A DNA stretch of 64,000 nt from Pseudomonas abyssi (lineage in GTDB: Bacteria; Pseudomonadota; Gammaproteobacteria; Pseudomonadales; Pseudomonadaceae): positions 1-64,000 of the forward strand of contig NZ_NTMR01000019.1 of the NCBI RefSeq assembly GCF_002307495.1. Reading direction: 5' to 3'. This document shows positions 8,169 to 16,488 of the stretch, piece after piece; position 1 is the stretch's first letter, and the number at the start of each line of letters is the position of its first letter. The notes under the pieces were generated by a model. It worked only from the letters and a program-made list of their open reading frames with translations, had not been told where the DNA came from and did no database searches. The translations under genes were made by a program, and so were the position numbers.

Positions 8169-9212
8169 ATGTCATCGAAAGCTCGTCGGCCACGCCTGGC
8201 CAACACCCTCACCGCCCTCAGTCTCGGACTCGGCCTGCTGGCCTCTGCCAGCGCGCAGGCCGCAACCGATATCGATCTGGTACTCAACTGGAAATACGAA
8301 GGTGCCCAGGCCTGGTTCTTCCTCGCCGAAGACAAGGGCTACTTCAAGGAGCACGACCTCAACGTCACCATCGACCAGGGTGAAGGCTCGGCCGCGTCCA
8401 TTCCGAAGGTCGCCTCCGGCGTCTACGATGCCGGCTTTGGCGACACCAATGCGCTGATCCAGCTGGCCTCGACCCAGCCTGAGCGCGCGCCTGTGGGCGT
8501 CTACATGATCTACAACACCCCGCCGTTCGTCATCGCGGTGAAAAGCGACAGCCCGATCACTGAACCGCAGGATCTGGAAGGCAAGATCGTCGGCGCACCG
8601 GCCAACGACGCGGCACTGAAGCTGTTCCCGGCCTTCGCCGAGATGACCGGTATCGACCAGTCCAAGGTCACCATCAACAACATGGCGCCCAACCTGCGTG
8701 AGCAACTGCTGATGCGCGGCCAGATCGACGCCGCCTTCGGCTACATCACCACCATCAGCTTCAGCGCCAAGGGCATGGGCATCAACCCGGATGAGCAACT
8801 GCGCTTTATCCGCTACGGCGATCACGGCATGGACCTGTACTCCAACTCGATCTTCTTCTCCCAGGAGTTTATCGCCGAGCATCCAGACGCCGTGCGTGGC
8901 TTTGTGGCCGCCATCAACCAGGCCATTCAGGACGCGGTAGCCAACCCCGAGGAAGCGATCGACGCGCTGATGCGCCGTGAGCCGCTGCTCAACCGCGAAG
9001 TGGAAACCGACAAGATGCTGACCACCGTACGCAACGACATGAGCCACCCGGAAATTGCCGACATCGGCCTGGGTGACGTCAACGACGATCGCCTGCAAAA
9101 GAACATCGACATCGTGGTCAAGGCCAACCAGTTGGAGAACGCGCCGGCCCCGACCCAGATTTTCGACCGCAGCTTCCTGCCGGCACGGGCTGACCGCCCG
9201 AGCGAACTCTGA
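8169..9212 (+). CDS. ABC transporter periplasmic binding protein, SsuA/ThiY (NMT1) family
   Basis: A 347-residue exported binding protein. A Sec signal peptide occupies about residues 1-30, with hydrophobic core TLTALSLGLGLLASASAQA and cleavage near AQA-ATD. The mature part begins with DLVLNWKYEGAQAWFFLAEDKGYF, the hallmark of NMT1/THI5-like binding proteins, which carry pyrimidines, taurine, sulfonates or nitrate. The ATG at 8169 is eight bases after AGGAG; the ATG at 8163 overlaps the previous stop but is too close to that site. It works with the ATPase at 11538 and permease at 12404, from which it is separated by two enzyme genes. Confidence 0.87.
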   Translation: MSSKARRPRLANTLTALSLGLGLLASASAQAATDIDLVLNWKYEGAQAWFFLAEDKGYFKEHDLNVTIDQGEGSAASIPKVASGVYDAGFGDTNALIQLASTQPERAPVGVYMIYNTPPFVIAVKSDSPITEPQDLEGKIVGAPANDAALKLFPAFAEMTGIDQSKVTINNMAPNLREQLLMRGQIDAAFGYITTISFSAKGMGINPDEQLRFIRYGDHGMDLYSNSIFFSQEFIAEHPDAVRGFVAAINQAIQDAVANPEEAIDALMRREPLLNREVETDKMLTTVRNDMSHPEIADIGLGDVNDDRLQKNIDIVVKANQLENAPAPTQIFDRSFLPARADRPSEL

Positions 9213-9228
9213 GCAACGGGAGACATTG

Positions 9229-10020
9229 ATGAACCTTGATCTGCAGGACAAAGTCGTTGTCATCACCGGCCCGGCCAAGGGCATGGGCCGCGCCGTCACC
9301 CTGGCCTTCGCCCGCGAAGGTGCCCGACTGGTGCTGGCCGGGCGCGATCTGGACGCCATCGCCCCAGTCGCCCGGGAAGTGGCGGAACTGGGCCGCGAGG
9401 TAGAAGTAGTGCGCTGCGACATGACCCACAGTACCGATGCCGAGGCCCTTGCGGCGGCGGCACTGGACTGCTTCGGCCGCATCGACGTGCTGGTCAACGT
9501 GGCGGGCGGCTCCGGCCCGATCGGCAAGACCGGCTGGGAGACCACCCAGAGCGAGTTCGACGAGATCGTTCAGCTCAACATGACCGGCTGTTTCAACACC
9601 ATGCGCGCGGTCATGCCCGCCATGATCGAACAGGGCAGCGGCAAGATCGTCAACGTTGGCGGCACCTTCGGCATGCGCGGCCGCGCCGGCCGCATGGCCT
9701 ATTCCGCCTCCAAGTGGGGCCTGCGCGGTATTACCAAGAGCTTTGCGCTGGAGGCCGGCCCGCACGGTATCAACGTCAACTGCGTCGCCCCCGGCATGGT
9801 TGACGGCCCGCGCTTTCGCGACAAGGTGTGCGCCAACATGGCCGCCCAGCTGGATATCAGCCCGGAAGAAGCCGCCACGCGCCACGCCGCCGACTACGCG
9901 CTCAAGCGCGTCTCCACCGACCAGGATGTTGCCAATGCCTGCCTGTTTCTCGGCAGCGACGTTTCCCGCCAGATCACCGGCGTCGACCTCCCGGTCGATG
10001 GCGGCTGGGCCATGCTTTAG
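9229..10020 (+). CDS. Short-chain dehydrogenase/reductase
   Basis: A 263-residue classical SDR. The NAD(P)-binding motif TGPAKGMG is at residues 13-20, and the catalytic YSASK motif and C-terminal PVDGGWAML are present. GGGAG precedes the ATG. Lying between a binding-protein gene and a cyclic amidohydrolase gene, it probably oxidises or reduces a ring or side-chain carbonyl/alcohol of the imported compound, making it a substrate for hydrolysis. The substrate cannot be deduced. The fold and cofactor assignments are firm, the pathway role is inference. Confidence 0.87.
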   Translation: MNLDLQDKVVVITGPAKGMGRAVTLAFAREGARLVLAGRDLDAIAPVAREVAELGREVEVVRCDMTHSTDAEALAAAALDCFGRIDVLVNVAGGSGPIGKTGWETTQSEFDEIVQLNMTGCFNTMRAVMPAMIEQGSGKIVNVGGTFGMRGRAGRMAYSASKWGLRGITKSFALEAGPHGINVNCVAPGMVDGPRFRDKVCANMAAQLDISPEEAATRHAADYALKRVSTDQDVANACLFLGSDVSRQITGVDLPVDGGWAML

Positions 10021-10029
10021 GAGAACCCT

Positions 10030-11478
10030 ATGAACCAAGTTGACCTGCTGATCCGCGGCGCCCGCGTGGTATCAGACCACCAGATTATCGAAGCCTCGGT
10101 CGCGATTGACGGCGAGAAGATTGTCGCCGTCGGCCGCGATGAACTGATGCCCTCTGCCCGCGAAGTCCTACAGGCTGATGGCCTGTTCCTGCTGCCGGGC
10201 GCCATCGACAGCCATGTGCACTTCCGCGATCCGGGCTACGCCCATAAGGAAACCTGGAAGACCGGTTCGGCGGCTGCCGCCTGCGGAGGCGTGACCACCG
10301 TGTTCGACATGCCCAACACCAACCCGCCGACCGGCACCATCGAAGCCCTGCGCATGAAGCAGAAAGCCGCCGAGTCGTCCTACGTTGATTACGGTATTCA
10401 CGGCCTGCTGGGGGACGACACCGTCGGCCACCTGGAAGAGCTGGTCGACGCCGGCTGTACCAGCTTCAAGGCGTTTGTCGGCAATACCTTCGGCAACCTG
10501 CCGGCACCCACCGACGGCGCGCTGCTGGAAGGCTTCGAGAAGCTGGCGCCACTGGGTATTCGTACCGTGGTACACGCGGAAAACTCGTCCATTCTCTCCC
10601 GTCGTCAGAAGCGCATGCAGGACGCCGGGCGTATCGACGCCCTGGCGCACCTCGCCGCGCGCCCGGTGGTGGCCGAGATCGAGGCCATCGGCCGCGTGCT
10701 GACCCTGGCCGAGTGGACCGGCGCGCGTGTACACATCGCCCACCACAGCGCCGCCGACTCGCTGTTTCTGATTCGTGAAGCCAAGCGCCGCGGCGTGGAC
10801 GTGACCGTTGAGACCTGCCCGCAGTACCTGCTGCTCAACACCGACCATAGCGACCGGCTGGGCGGCATCCTGCGCCTGAACCCGCCGATCCGCGAACCCC
10901 GCCACAACCAGCCGCTGTGGGATGCGCTGATGGACGGCACCATCGACATGATCGCCACCGACCACGCGCCGCACGCCCCGGAAGAAAAGACCCGCGAGAA
11001 CATCTGGGAGTGTGATTGCGGCTTCCCCGGCATCGAGACGCAGATGGCGCTGATGCTCACCGAGGTGAACCGCGAACGCGCCAGCCTGATGGATTACGTG
11101 CGCTGGAGTTCGGTCAGCCCGGCCAAGGCCTGGGGCATCTACGGCAAGAAAGGCGTGATCACCCCCGGCGCCGATGCCGATATCGCCATTGTCGATATGC
11201 AGCGCAGCGGCATCCTCTCGGAGAACCAGCTGCACAGCACCAGCAAGATTTCGCCCTGGCATGGCCGCCCGGTCAAGGGCTACCCGCTGCACACGCTGGT
11301 GCGCGGCAAGTTTGTCATGCGCAACGGCGAGCTGGTCACCGAGACCGCCGGCTGGGGGCGCTCGGTCAAGGCCATTCAGCAGATGCCGACGCCGCGTCCG
11401 CAGAACACCGAGCACTACACGGACGCAATCCTGAGCACACCTGAAGGCGTGCGCCCGACCGCGGAGCCGCGGCGGTGA
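10030..11478 (+). CDS. Dihydroorotase/allantoinase-like cyclic amidohydrolase
   Basis: A 482-residue metal-dependent amidohydrolase of the dihydroorotase/allantoinase/hydantoinase branch. The binuclear site is complete: His62 and His64 in DSHVHFRDPG, carboxylated Lys147 in SFKAFVG, His182 in VHAENSS, His238 in HIAHHS, and Asp311 in ATDHAPHAPEEK. Such enzymes hydrolyse a cyclic imide or ureide to an open N-carbamoyl acid. The context argues against a biosynthetic PyrC, since no pyr gene is near and a second ring opener follows in the operon. AGGAGA lies just upstream of the ATG. Exact substrate unknown. Confidence 0.85.
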   Translation: MNQVDLLIRGARVVSDHQIIEASVAIDGEKIVAVGRDELMPSAREVLQADGLFLLPGAIDSHVHFRDPGYAHKETWKTGSAAAACGGVTTVFDMPNTNPPTGTIEALRMKQKAAESSYVDYGIHGLLGDDTVGHLEELVDAGCTSFKAFVGNTFGNLPAPTDGALLEGFEKLAPLGIRTVVHAENSSILSRRQKRMQDAGRIDALAHLAARPVVAEIEAIGRVLTLAEWTGARVHIAHHSAADSLFLIREAKRRGVDVTVETCPQYLLLNTDHSDRLGGILRLNPPIREPRHNQPLWDALMDGTIDMIATDHAPHAPEEKTRENIWECDCGFPGIETQMALMLTEVNRERASLMDYVRWSSVSPAKAWGIYGKKGVITPGADADIAIVDMQRSGILSENQLHSTSKISPWHGRPVKGYPLHTLVRGKFVMRNGELVTETAGWGRSVKAIQQMPTPRPQNTEHYTDAILSTPEGVRPTAEPRR

Positions 11479-11537
11479 GCCGCTGGCCCATGACAGCCCC
11501 GGCGCACGACGCCGGGGCCGTGCAACAGGAGCAAGCC

Positions 11538-12407
11538 ATGAGTGACACCCCATCAGCCAGTGCCCAACGTCCGATGATCGAGCTGTCCGACGTGACCGTG
11601 CGTTACGGCGGTAATGTCGTGGCGCTGGACAACACCACCCTGCGCATCGACAAGGGCGATTTTGTTGCCCTGGTCGGCCCCAGCGGCTGCGGCAAGTCCA
11701 CCATTCTCAAACTGGTCGCCGGCCTGCTGGAGCCGACCGCCGGTGCCGCGATTGTCGGTGGCCGTGAAGTGGGCGCCATCGGCAGCCACGCCAAGCGCCT
11801 GGGCCTGGCCTTCCAGAACCCGACCATGCTGCCGTGGCTGAGCATTCTGGATAACGTAATGATCCCGCTGAAGATCGTCGAGCCGTTCCGCCAGGACTAT
11901 CGGCGCAAGCGCAAGGGCGAGTTCCGCGAACGCGCCGAGGCGCTGCTGGAGCAGGTCGGCCTGGCCGGTTTTGGCAACAAGCGCCCCTGGCAGTTGTCCG
12001 GCGGCATGCTGCAGCGCGCGTCCCTGTGCCGGGCGCTGGTGCATGAGCCCGACATCCTGCTGCTCGACGAGCCCTTCGGAGCGCTAGACCAGTTCACCCG
12101 CGAAGAGCTGTGGGACACCATGCAAGACCTGTGGATCAACCGCCGCCCGACCGTGTTGCTGGTGACCCACGACCTGCGCGAGTCGGCCTATCTGGCCAGC
12201 CGCATCTGCGTCATGAGTTCACGCCCCGGCCGCATCATCGAAGACCAGCGCGTGACCTTCGCCCGGCCGCGCACGCTGGAATCCAGCTACCAGCCGGACT
12301 TCACCACCCTGGTGCAGCAACTGCGCATGAGCATCGCCGAGGCGCGCGCGCCCGGCAGCTCGCAGACTCCCGCAGCCAGTCGTCCGCTTGAAGAGGTGTC
12401 CGTATGA
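11538..12407 (+). CDS. ABC transporter ATP-binding protein, SsuB/TauB type
   Basis: A 289-residue nucleotide-binding subunit with Walker A GPSGCGKST (48-56), Q-loop in AFQNPTMLPWL, signature LSGGM (153-157), Walker B LLLDEPFGALD, and the switch His in LVTHD. AGGAG precedes the ATG at 11538; an upstream in-frame start at 11475 would overlap the end of the amidohydrolase gene and lacks support. It pairs with the permease that starts within its stop codon and with the binding protein at 8169. Confidence 0.92.
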   Translation: MSDTPSASAQRPMIELSDVTVRYGGNVVALDNTTLRIDKGDFVALVGPSGCGKSTILKLVAGLLEPTAGAAIVGGREVGAIGSHAKRLGLAFQNPTMLPWLSILDNVMIPLKIVEPFRQDYRRKRKGEFRERAEALLEQVGLAGFGNKRPWQLSGGMLQRASLCRALVHEPDILLLDEPFGALDQFTREELWDTMQDLWINRRPTVLLVTHDLRESAYLASRICVMSSRPGRIIEDQRVTFARPRTLESSYQPDFTTLVQQLRMSIAEARAPGSSQTPAASRPLEEVSV

Positions 12408-13186
12408 ACAAGCCCCTGCCGCGCTGGCGGCGCAACCTGCTGTCGTTCTCCGCGATGATCGGTTTCTTCCTGCTCTGGGAAGTGCTCTGCCGTCTGCTCG
12501 GTGTTTCCGAGCTGGTGCTACCGGTACCCAGCCAGATCGCCGCCGTGCTGATCGACAAGATGCCGATCCTCTGGCCACACACCCAGCAGACGCTGATGAC
12601 CACCCTCATCGGCTTCTTTCTCGGTGTGTTCATCGGCCTGCTGATTGGCGTGATCATCGGCTCCTCCCGGGTCGCCTACGATATCGCCTATCCATTGCTG
12701 GTCGGCTTTTCCAGCATTCCCAAGGTCGCAGTGGTGCCGATCTTCGTGGTCTGGTTTGGCTCGGGCACCATCCCGGCGATTCTGACCTCGATGGTCATCG
12801 GCATCTTCCCGGTGGTAGTCAACGTGGCAACCGGTCTGGCGACCACCGAGCCGGAGCTGGAAGACGTGCTGCGCGTACTCGGCGCCAAGAAGCGCGACAT
12901 TCTCTGGAACGTCGGTCTGCCGCGCACCCTGCCCTATCTGTTCGCCTCGCTGAAGATCGCCCTGACCTCGGCCTTCATCGGCACCGTACTGGCGGAAACC
13001 GTGGCCTCCAACAAGGGCATCGGCAACGTGATGATGATTGCCAGCGGCAACTTTGACGTCCCCTTGGTGTTTGCCGGGCTGTTCATTCTGGCTGCCCTGG
13101 GCGTCGCCCTGTACTCCGTCTCTGCTCTGCTTGAGAACCGTTTCACCAGCTGGACCCAACGTGGCAAAGGCTCGGAGGCCGCATGA
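12404..13186 (+). CDS. ABC transporter permease, SsuC/TauC type
   Basis: A 260-residue integral membrane protein with about six hydrophobic segments and the EAA-type loop LEDVLRVLGAKKRDILWNVGLP, which contacts the ATPase. Its ATG overlaps the stop of the ATPase gene (ATGA), a sign of translational coupling. The same ATGA overlap joins it to the LOG gene. With 8169 and 11538 it forms a complete importer, probably for the heterocycle or a precursor degraded by this operon. Confidence 0.92.
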   Translation: MNKPLPRWRRNLLSFSAMIGFFLLWEVLCRLLGVSELVLPVPSQIAAVLIDKMPILWPHTQQTLMTTLIGFFLGVFIGLLIGVIIGSSRVAYDIAYPLLVGFSSIPKVAVVPIFVVWFGSGTIPAILTSMVIGIFPVVVNVATGLATTEPELEDVLRVLGAKKRDILWNVGLPRTLPYLFASLKIALTSAFIGTVLAETVASNKGIGNVMMIASGNFDVPLVFAGLFILAALGVALYSVSALLENRFTSWTQRGKGSEAA

Positions 13187-13782
13187 ACCGCAACCCATCA
13201 ATCAACAGTATTGCCGTGTTCTCCGGCTCCAACTTCGGCAGCCATGAGGACTATATCGAACAAGCCAAAAAGCTCGGGCAGGCGATTGCCGAGCGCGGTC
13301 AGACCATGGTCTACGGCGGCACCACCAAGGGCCTGATGGGCGTGGTGGCCGATGCCGCCCTGGCCGCCGGCGGCGAGGTGATCGGCGTGATCACCGAACG
13401 CCTGCGTGAGCGCGGCCACCTGCATCCGGGCCTGACCCGGCACGAGGTGGTCTCCGGCATGCGTGAGCGCAAGGCACGCATGGCCGAGCTGGCCGATGCC
13501 TTTGTCGCCCTGCCCGGCGGCCTGGGCACGCTGGAAGAGCTGTTTGAGGTCGCCACTCTGACCCAGCTGGCCGAGCACCAGAAGGCGCTGGCCTGCCTCA
13601 ACGTGCGCGATTTTTTTGCCCCGCTGCGCGCCTTGCTGCTGCACGCCACGACTGAAGGCTTCATGAAGATCGAGCACTGCGACATGCTGATTCTTGAAGC
13701 CGACCCGCTCAAAGCGCTTGAGCAGATCGACCAATGGCAAGCCCCCACCGTCACCAAATGGATCGGCCAGCCCGGCTCCTGA
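13183..13782 (+). CDS. LOG-family nucleotide phosphoribohydrolase-like protein
   Basis: A 199-residue Rossmann-fold protein of the LOG (Lonely Guy, TIGR00730-type) family. The two catalytic signatures are present: MRERKARM (93-100) and PGGLGTLEE (111-119). Characterised members cleave the N-glycosidic bond of nucleoside 5'-monophosphates, releasing the free base. Its gene starts inside the permease stop codon, so it is firmly part of the catabolic operon. That is unusual: it may release a base from a nucleotide form before ring opening. No activity other than family membership can be claimed. Confidence 0.87.
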   Translation: MNRNPSINSIAVFSGSNFGSHEDYIEQAKKLGQAIAERGQTMVYGGTTKGLMGVVADAALAAGGEVIGVITERLRERGHLHPGLTRHEVVSGMRERKARMAELADAFVALPGGLGTLEELFEVATLTQLAEHQKALACLNVRDFFAPLRALLLHATTEGFMKIEHCDMLILEADPLKALEQIDQWQAPTVTKWIGQPGS

Positions 13783-13796
13783 CCCAAGGAAACCCC

Positions 13797-14222
13797 ATGA
13801 CCCGCATCAAGATCAGCGCCGGCGGCTTCGACTTTATTGCCGAGTGCCACCCCGACGCCCCCGACACCGTGGCCGCCTTTCTCAAGCTGCTGCCCTATCA
13901 CCAGAAGCTGATCCACGTACGCTGGAGCGGTGAAGGCGCCTGGGTGCCGCTGGGCGACTATCAGCTCAAAAACGGCGAGCAGCTTATCGGCTTCGAAAAC
14001 CACACCAGCCACCCCTCGGTCGGCGACGTGCTGTTTTATCCCGGTGGTTACAGCGAGACCGAGATCATCATGGCCTACGGCGCCTGCAGCTTCTCCAGCA
14101 AGCTCGGACAACTGGCCGGCAACCACTTTCTGACCATCATCGAAGGCCGGGAAAACCTCCGCGCCCTCGGTCTGAAAACCCTCTGGGAAGGCGCCCAGGA
14201 CATCAGCTTCGAACTCGACTGA
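13797..14222 (+). CDS. DUF3830 cyclophilin-like protein
   Basis: A 141-residue protein matching the DUF3830 pattern: an N-terminal strand ISAGGFDFIAECHPDAPDTVAAF, the LIHVRWSGEGAWVPLG segment, and GDVLFYPGGYSETEIIMAYG. The family has a cyclophilin-like beta barrel and no established function. The ATG at 13797 has AAGGAAA upstream, and it fits tightly between the LOG gene and the ring-opening hydrolase. Residues such as His35-36 and the W-S-G-E motif could form a small-ligand pocket. A role with the ring-opening enzymes is inferred only from the neighbours. Confidence 0.7.
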   Translation: MTRIKISAGGFDFIAECHPDAPDTVAAFLKLLPYHQKLIHVRWSGEGAWVPLGDYQLKNGEQLIGFENHTSHPSVGDVLFYPGGYSETEIIMAYGACSFSSKLGQLAGNHFLTIIEGRENLRALGLKTLWEGAQDISFELD

Positions 14223-14245
14223 CACTCTCGAATAAGGTACCCATC

Positions 14246-15340
14246 ATGAAAACGCGCGTCACCCGTCTGAGCGCCAGCGCGCCGGACGATATCTCTACCC
14301 TGGCCCAAGCCATCAGCCAAGGCCAGATCGATCCCACCCGCGTCATTGCCGTGCTTGGCAAGACCGAAGGCAATGGCTGCGTCAACGACTTCACCCGTGC
14401 CTTTGCCACCAGCACCCTGCGCCGTTTCTTTGCCCAGCAGCTGACCCTGTCCGAGGCCAAGGTCGAGGAGCGCATCGCCTTCGTCATGTCCGGCGGCACC
14501 GAAGGCGGCCTGAGTCCGCACTGGCTGGTATTCGAAGTCGACGCCAGCGAGCAGAATGCCGACTACAGCCTGCCGGGTCTCGCCGCTGGCGTCGCCTTTA
14601 CCCGCGACTTCAAGCCGGAAGAAATTGGCCGCCTGGAGCAAGTCAATGAAACCCGCGATGCCGTGACGCGGGCGATGGCCAGCGCCGGTATCCGGCACGA
14701 GGACGACGTGCATTTTGTGCAGATCAAATGTCCGCTGCTGACCGCTTCACGTATCAGCGAAGCCGCCAGCCGGGGGCACACCACCGCCTGTTACGACACC
14801 TACGAGTCGATGGGCTATTCGCGCGGCGCCTCGGCGCTGGGCGTGGCCGTGGCCCTGGGCGACCTGATGGAAGAACAGCTCAGCAACGAGAAAATCTGCA
14901 GCGACTGGTCGCTCTACTCCACCCGTGCCAGCACGTCTGCCGGTATCGAGTTGCTGCGCAATGAAGTGCTGGTGCTGGGCAACGCCGCCGGCTGGGACCC
15001 GGCCTACCGCATTGGTCACGCGGTGATGGAAGACGCCCTGGATACCGCCGCTATCGACCGCGCGCTGGCCAGCATGCCCGGTGGCGCGCAGCTGACCATC
15101 ACCGCCGACAACCTTGCCGGCCTGCTGGTCAAGGCCGAGCCTTCGGCCTCCGGCGAGATTCGCGGCAACCGCCACGTCATGAGTGATGACAGCGACATCA
15201 ACGGCTCGCGCCACGCGCGCTCGCTGGTCGGTGGTGTGCTGGCCGGTCGGCTGGGTGATACCCGGCTGTTCGTTTCCGGCGGTGCAGAGCATCAAGGCCC
15301 CAACGGCGGCGGCCCGCTGGCACTGATTCTGCGCACCTGA
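14246..15340 (+). CDS. Cyanuric acid amidohydrolase / barbiturase family ring-opening enzyme
   Basis: A 364-residue protein aligning along its whole length, from memory, with AtzD/TrzD and barbiturase. All three internal repeats keep the Lys-Ser pairs of the family: Lys39 (GKTEGNGCVND) with Ser82 (MSGGTEGG), Lys161 (IKCPLLT) with a Ser near 231 (ASTSAG), and Lys296 (VKAEPS) with Ser344 (VSGGAEHQGP). These enzymes hydrolytically open cyanuric acid or barbituric acid. Which ring is used here cannot be decided from sequence. It ends the plus operon and faces the GntR gene across a terminator. Biuret hydrolase in the opposing operon favours the cyanuric acid reading; the reductase and DHOase-like enzymes favour a pyrimidine. 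Confidence 0.9.
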   Translation: MKTRVTRLSASAPDDISTLAQAISQGQIDPTRVIAVLGKTEGNGCVNDFTRAFATSTLRRFFAQQLTLSEAKVEERIAFVMSGGTEGGLSPHWLVFEVDASEQNADYSLPGLAAGVAFTRDFKPEEIGRLEQVNETRDAVTRAMASAGIRHEDDVHFVQIKCPLLTASRISEAASRGHTTACYDTYESMGYSRGASALGVAVALGDLMEEQLSNEKICSDWSLYSTRASTSAGIELLRNEVLVLGNAAGWDPAYRIGHAVMEDALDTAAIDRALASMPGGAQLTITADNLAGLLVKAEPSASGEIRGNRHVMSDDSDINGSRHARSLVGGVLAGRLGDTRLFVSGGAEHQGPNGGGPLALILRT

Positions 15341-15358
15341 ACGCGGGGCTGAAACACC

Positions 15359-15383
15359 AAGCCTCGCATCGGCGGGGCTTTCC
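15359..15383 (+). terminator. Rho-independent terminator between convergent operons
   Basis: AAGCCTCGC, ATCG, GCGGGGCTT followed by TTTCC forms a nine-pair stem with one G-T pair. It ends the plus operon 19 bases after the ring hydrolase stop and may also serve the minus operon, whose last stop is at 15403. Confidence 0.75.
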
Positions 15384-15402
15384 TGTTGCTCTTGGCTGCA
15401 GC

Positions 15403-16089
15403 TTAATCGCCGCGGTAGGTACGCCGTGCCGCTTCCAGCATCGACAGGCTGATCTTGTGCACTTCCTGGCGGCTGTGTTCGATGTGCGCGCGCAGCAGAC
15501 GCCTGGCCTCATCGCGCCGCCGGGCGGCGAGCGCCTTGAGGATGTCGGCGTGTTCTTCGTAGGTCTTTTCGATGCGCTGCGCCTGATAGAAATCCAGACG
15601 CCGCACGATGCGGATGCGCTCGCAGACTTCCTGATGAATGCGCGCGGCCTCGCGGTTCCCGGCCAGACGCAGCAGCTCGAAGTGAAACTGCTCATCCAGC
15701 TCCGCCATGACCTGCATACCCGCTTGCCGCTCGTCCGGCGCTACCACCCACACGCTCATCAAGGGTTCCAGCACCTGACGCAAGTCTTCAGCAGCACACA
15801 GCCGGTCCAGTGCCGCGCATTCCAGACTGATGCGCACCTCGTAGAGCTCGTCGATACGCTCGAAATCCAGCGGCTTGACCGACCAGCCGCGGCGCAGGCC
15901 GACTTCCAGATAACCCTCGCGCTCCAACCGATACAGCGCTTCGCGTACGGGCGTACGTGACACCTCGTAGCGCTCTGCTATCTGGTTTTCGCTGAAACGG
16001 TCGTGGGGCAGCAGGACGAAATCAAAGATATCCTGCTTGACCCGCTGGTAGACCTGATCGGCCAGGGAAACAGCCTGCGATTGCGCCAT
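15403..16089 (-). CDS. GntR/FCD-family transcriptional regulator
   Basis: A 228-residue regulator with a GntR winged helix at residues 8-75 (SENQIAERYEVSRTPVREAL) and an all-helical FCD ligand domain afterwards, including the metal/acid-binding type residues Asp and His in the MAELDEQFHFELLRLAGN segment. It is the last gene of the minus operon, six bases after the AtzH-like gene. A palindromic site upstream of the first gene of that operon (23624-23634) is the likely operator, so the operon would be autoregulated. Confidence 0.9.
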   Translation of the reverse strand: MAQSQAVSLADQVYQRVKQDIFDFVLLPHDRFSENQIAERYEVSRTPVREALYRLEREGYLEVGLRRGWSVKPLDFERIDELYEVRISLECAALDRLCAAEDLRQVLEPLMSVWVVAPDERQAGMQVMAELDEQFHFELLRLAGNREAARIHQEVCERIRIVRRLDFYQAQRIEKTYEEHADILKALAARRRDEARRLLRAHIEHSRQEVHKISLSMLEAARRTYRGD

Positions 16090-16095
16090 CTGCGC

Positions 16096-16488
16096 TCATT
16101 CCTGAAGAGAAGACAGGTCGATACTGACATGCGCTGCGACGACCTGCCAGCGCCCGTCGATCCGCGCCCAGGTCTGCATCTGCCGGCCAACGCGCGCGGT
16201 TTCGCCATCACGGAACTGGGTACTGACTGTGGCGTAGTCCTCACCAAAAGTGCTGATCACCGTGTTGTACAGCTCTCGTCCGGGGCCGACCGGCACACAC
16301 ACCCGCCGATAGGCGGCAATGTCCTGCGCGCCATACAGGTTCTCGGCCACGCCGTAACGCACGGTGTGTTCGCTGTCCCAGAAGTACTGATCGAGCGTTT
16401 CCATCTCGTTGACCAGCAACGCCCGCTCGTAGTCGATAAACGCCTCGGTTACCTGTTTGACGACCTCGGGCAGGTTGATATCAGTCAT
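16096..16488 (-). CDS. AtzH/HpxZ-like DUF3225 protein (SnoaL fold)
   Basis: A 130-residue SnoaL-fold protein of the DUF3225 group that includes AtzH of the cyanuric acid operon and HpxZ of oxalurate breakdown. Published work on AtzH points to Tyr22 and Arg46 as catalytic; here Tyr20 (FIDYERALL) and Arg44 (HTVRYG) occur with the same 24-residue spacing. AtzH is proposed to remove an amide from the carboxybiuret-derived product to give allophanate. The usual partners AtzE and AtzG are not in this window, so the substrate may differ. Its start overlaps the preceding hydrolase gene by eight bases. Confidence 0.82.
   Translation of the reverse strand: MTDINLPEVVKQVTEAFIDYERALLVNEMETLDQYFWDSEHTVRYGVAENLYGAQDIAAYRRVCVPVGPGRELYNTVISTFGEDYATVSTQFRDGETARVGRQMQTWARIDGRWQVVAAHVSIDLSSLQE

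Noticed and set aside
10030-11478. Housekeeping dihydroorotase (PyrC) for pyrimidine synthesis
   Set aside because: The metal site fits the superfamily, but the gene is locked in a catabolic operon with transporter genes and no pyr neighbours.
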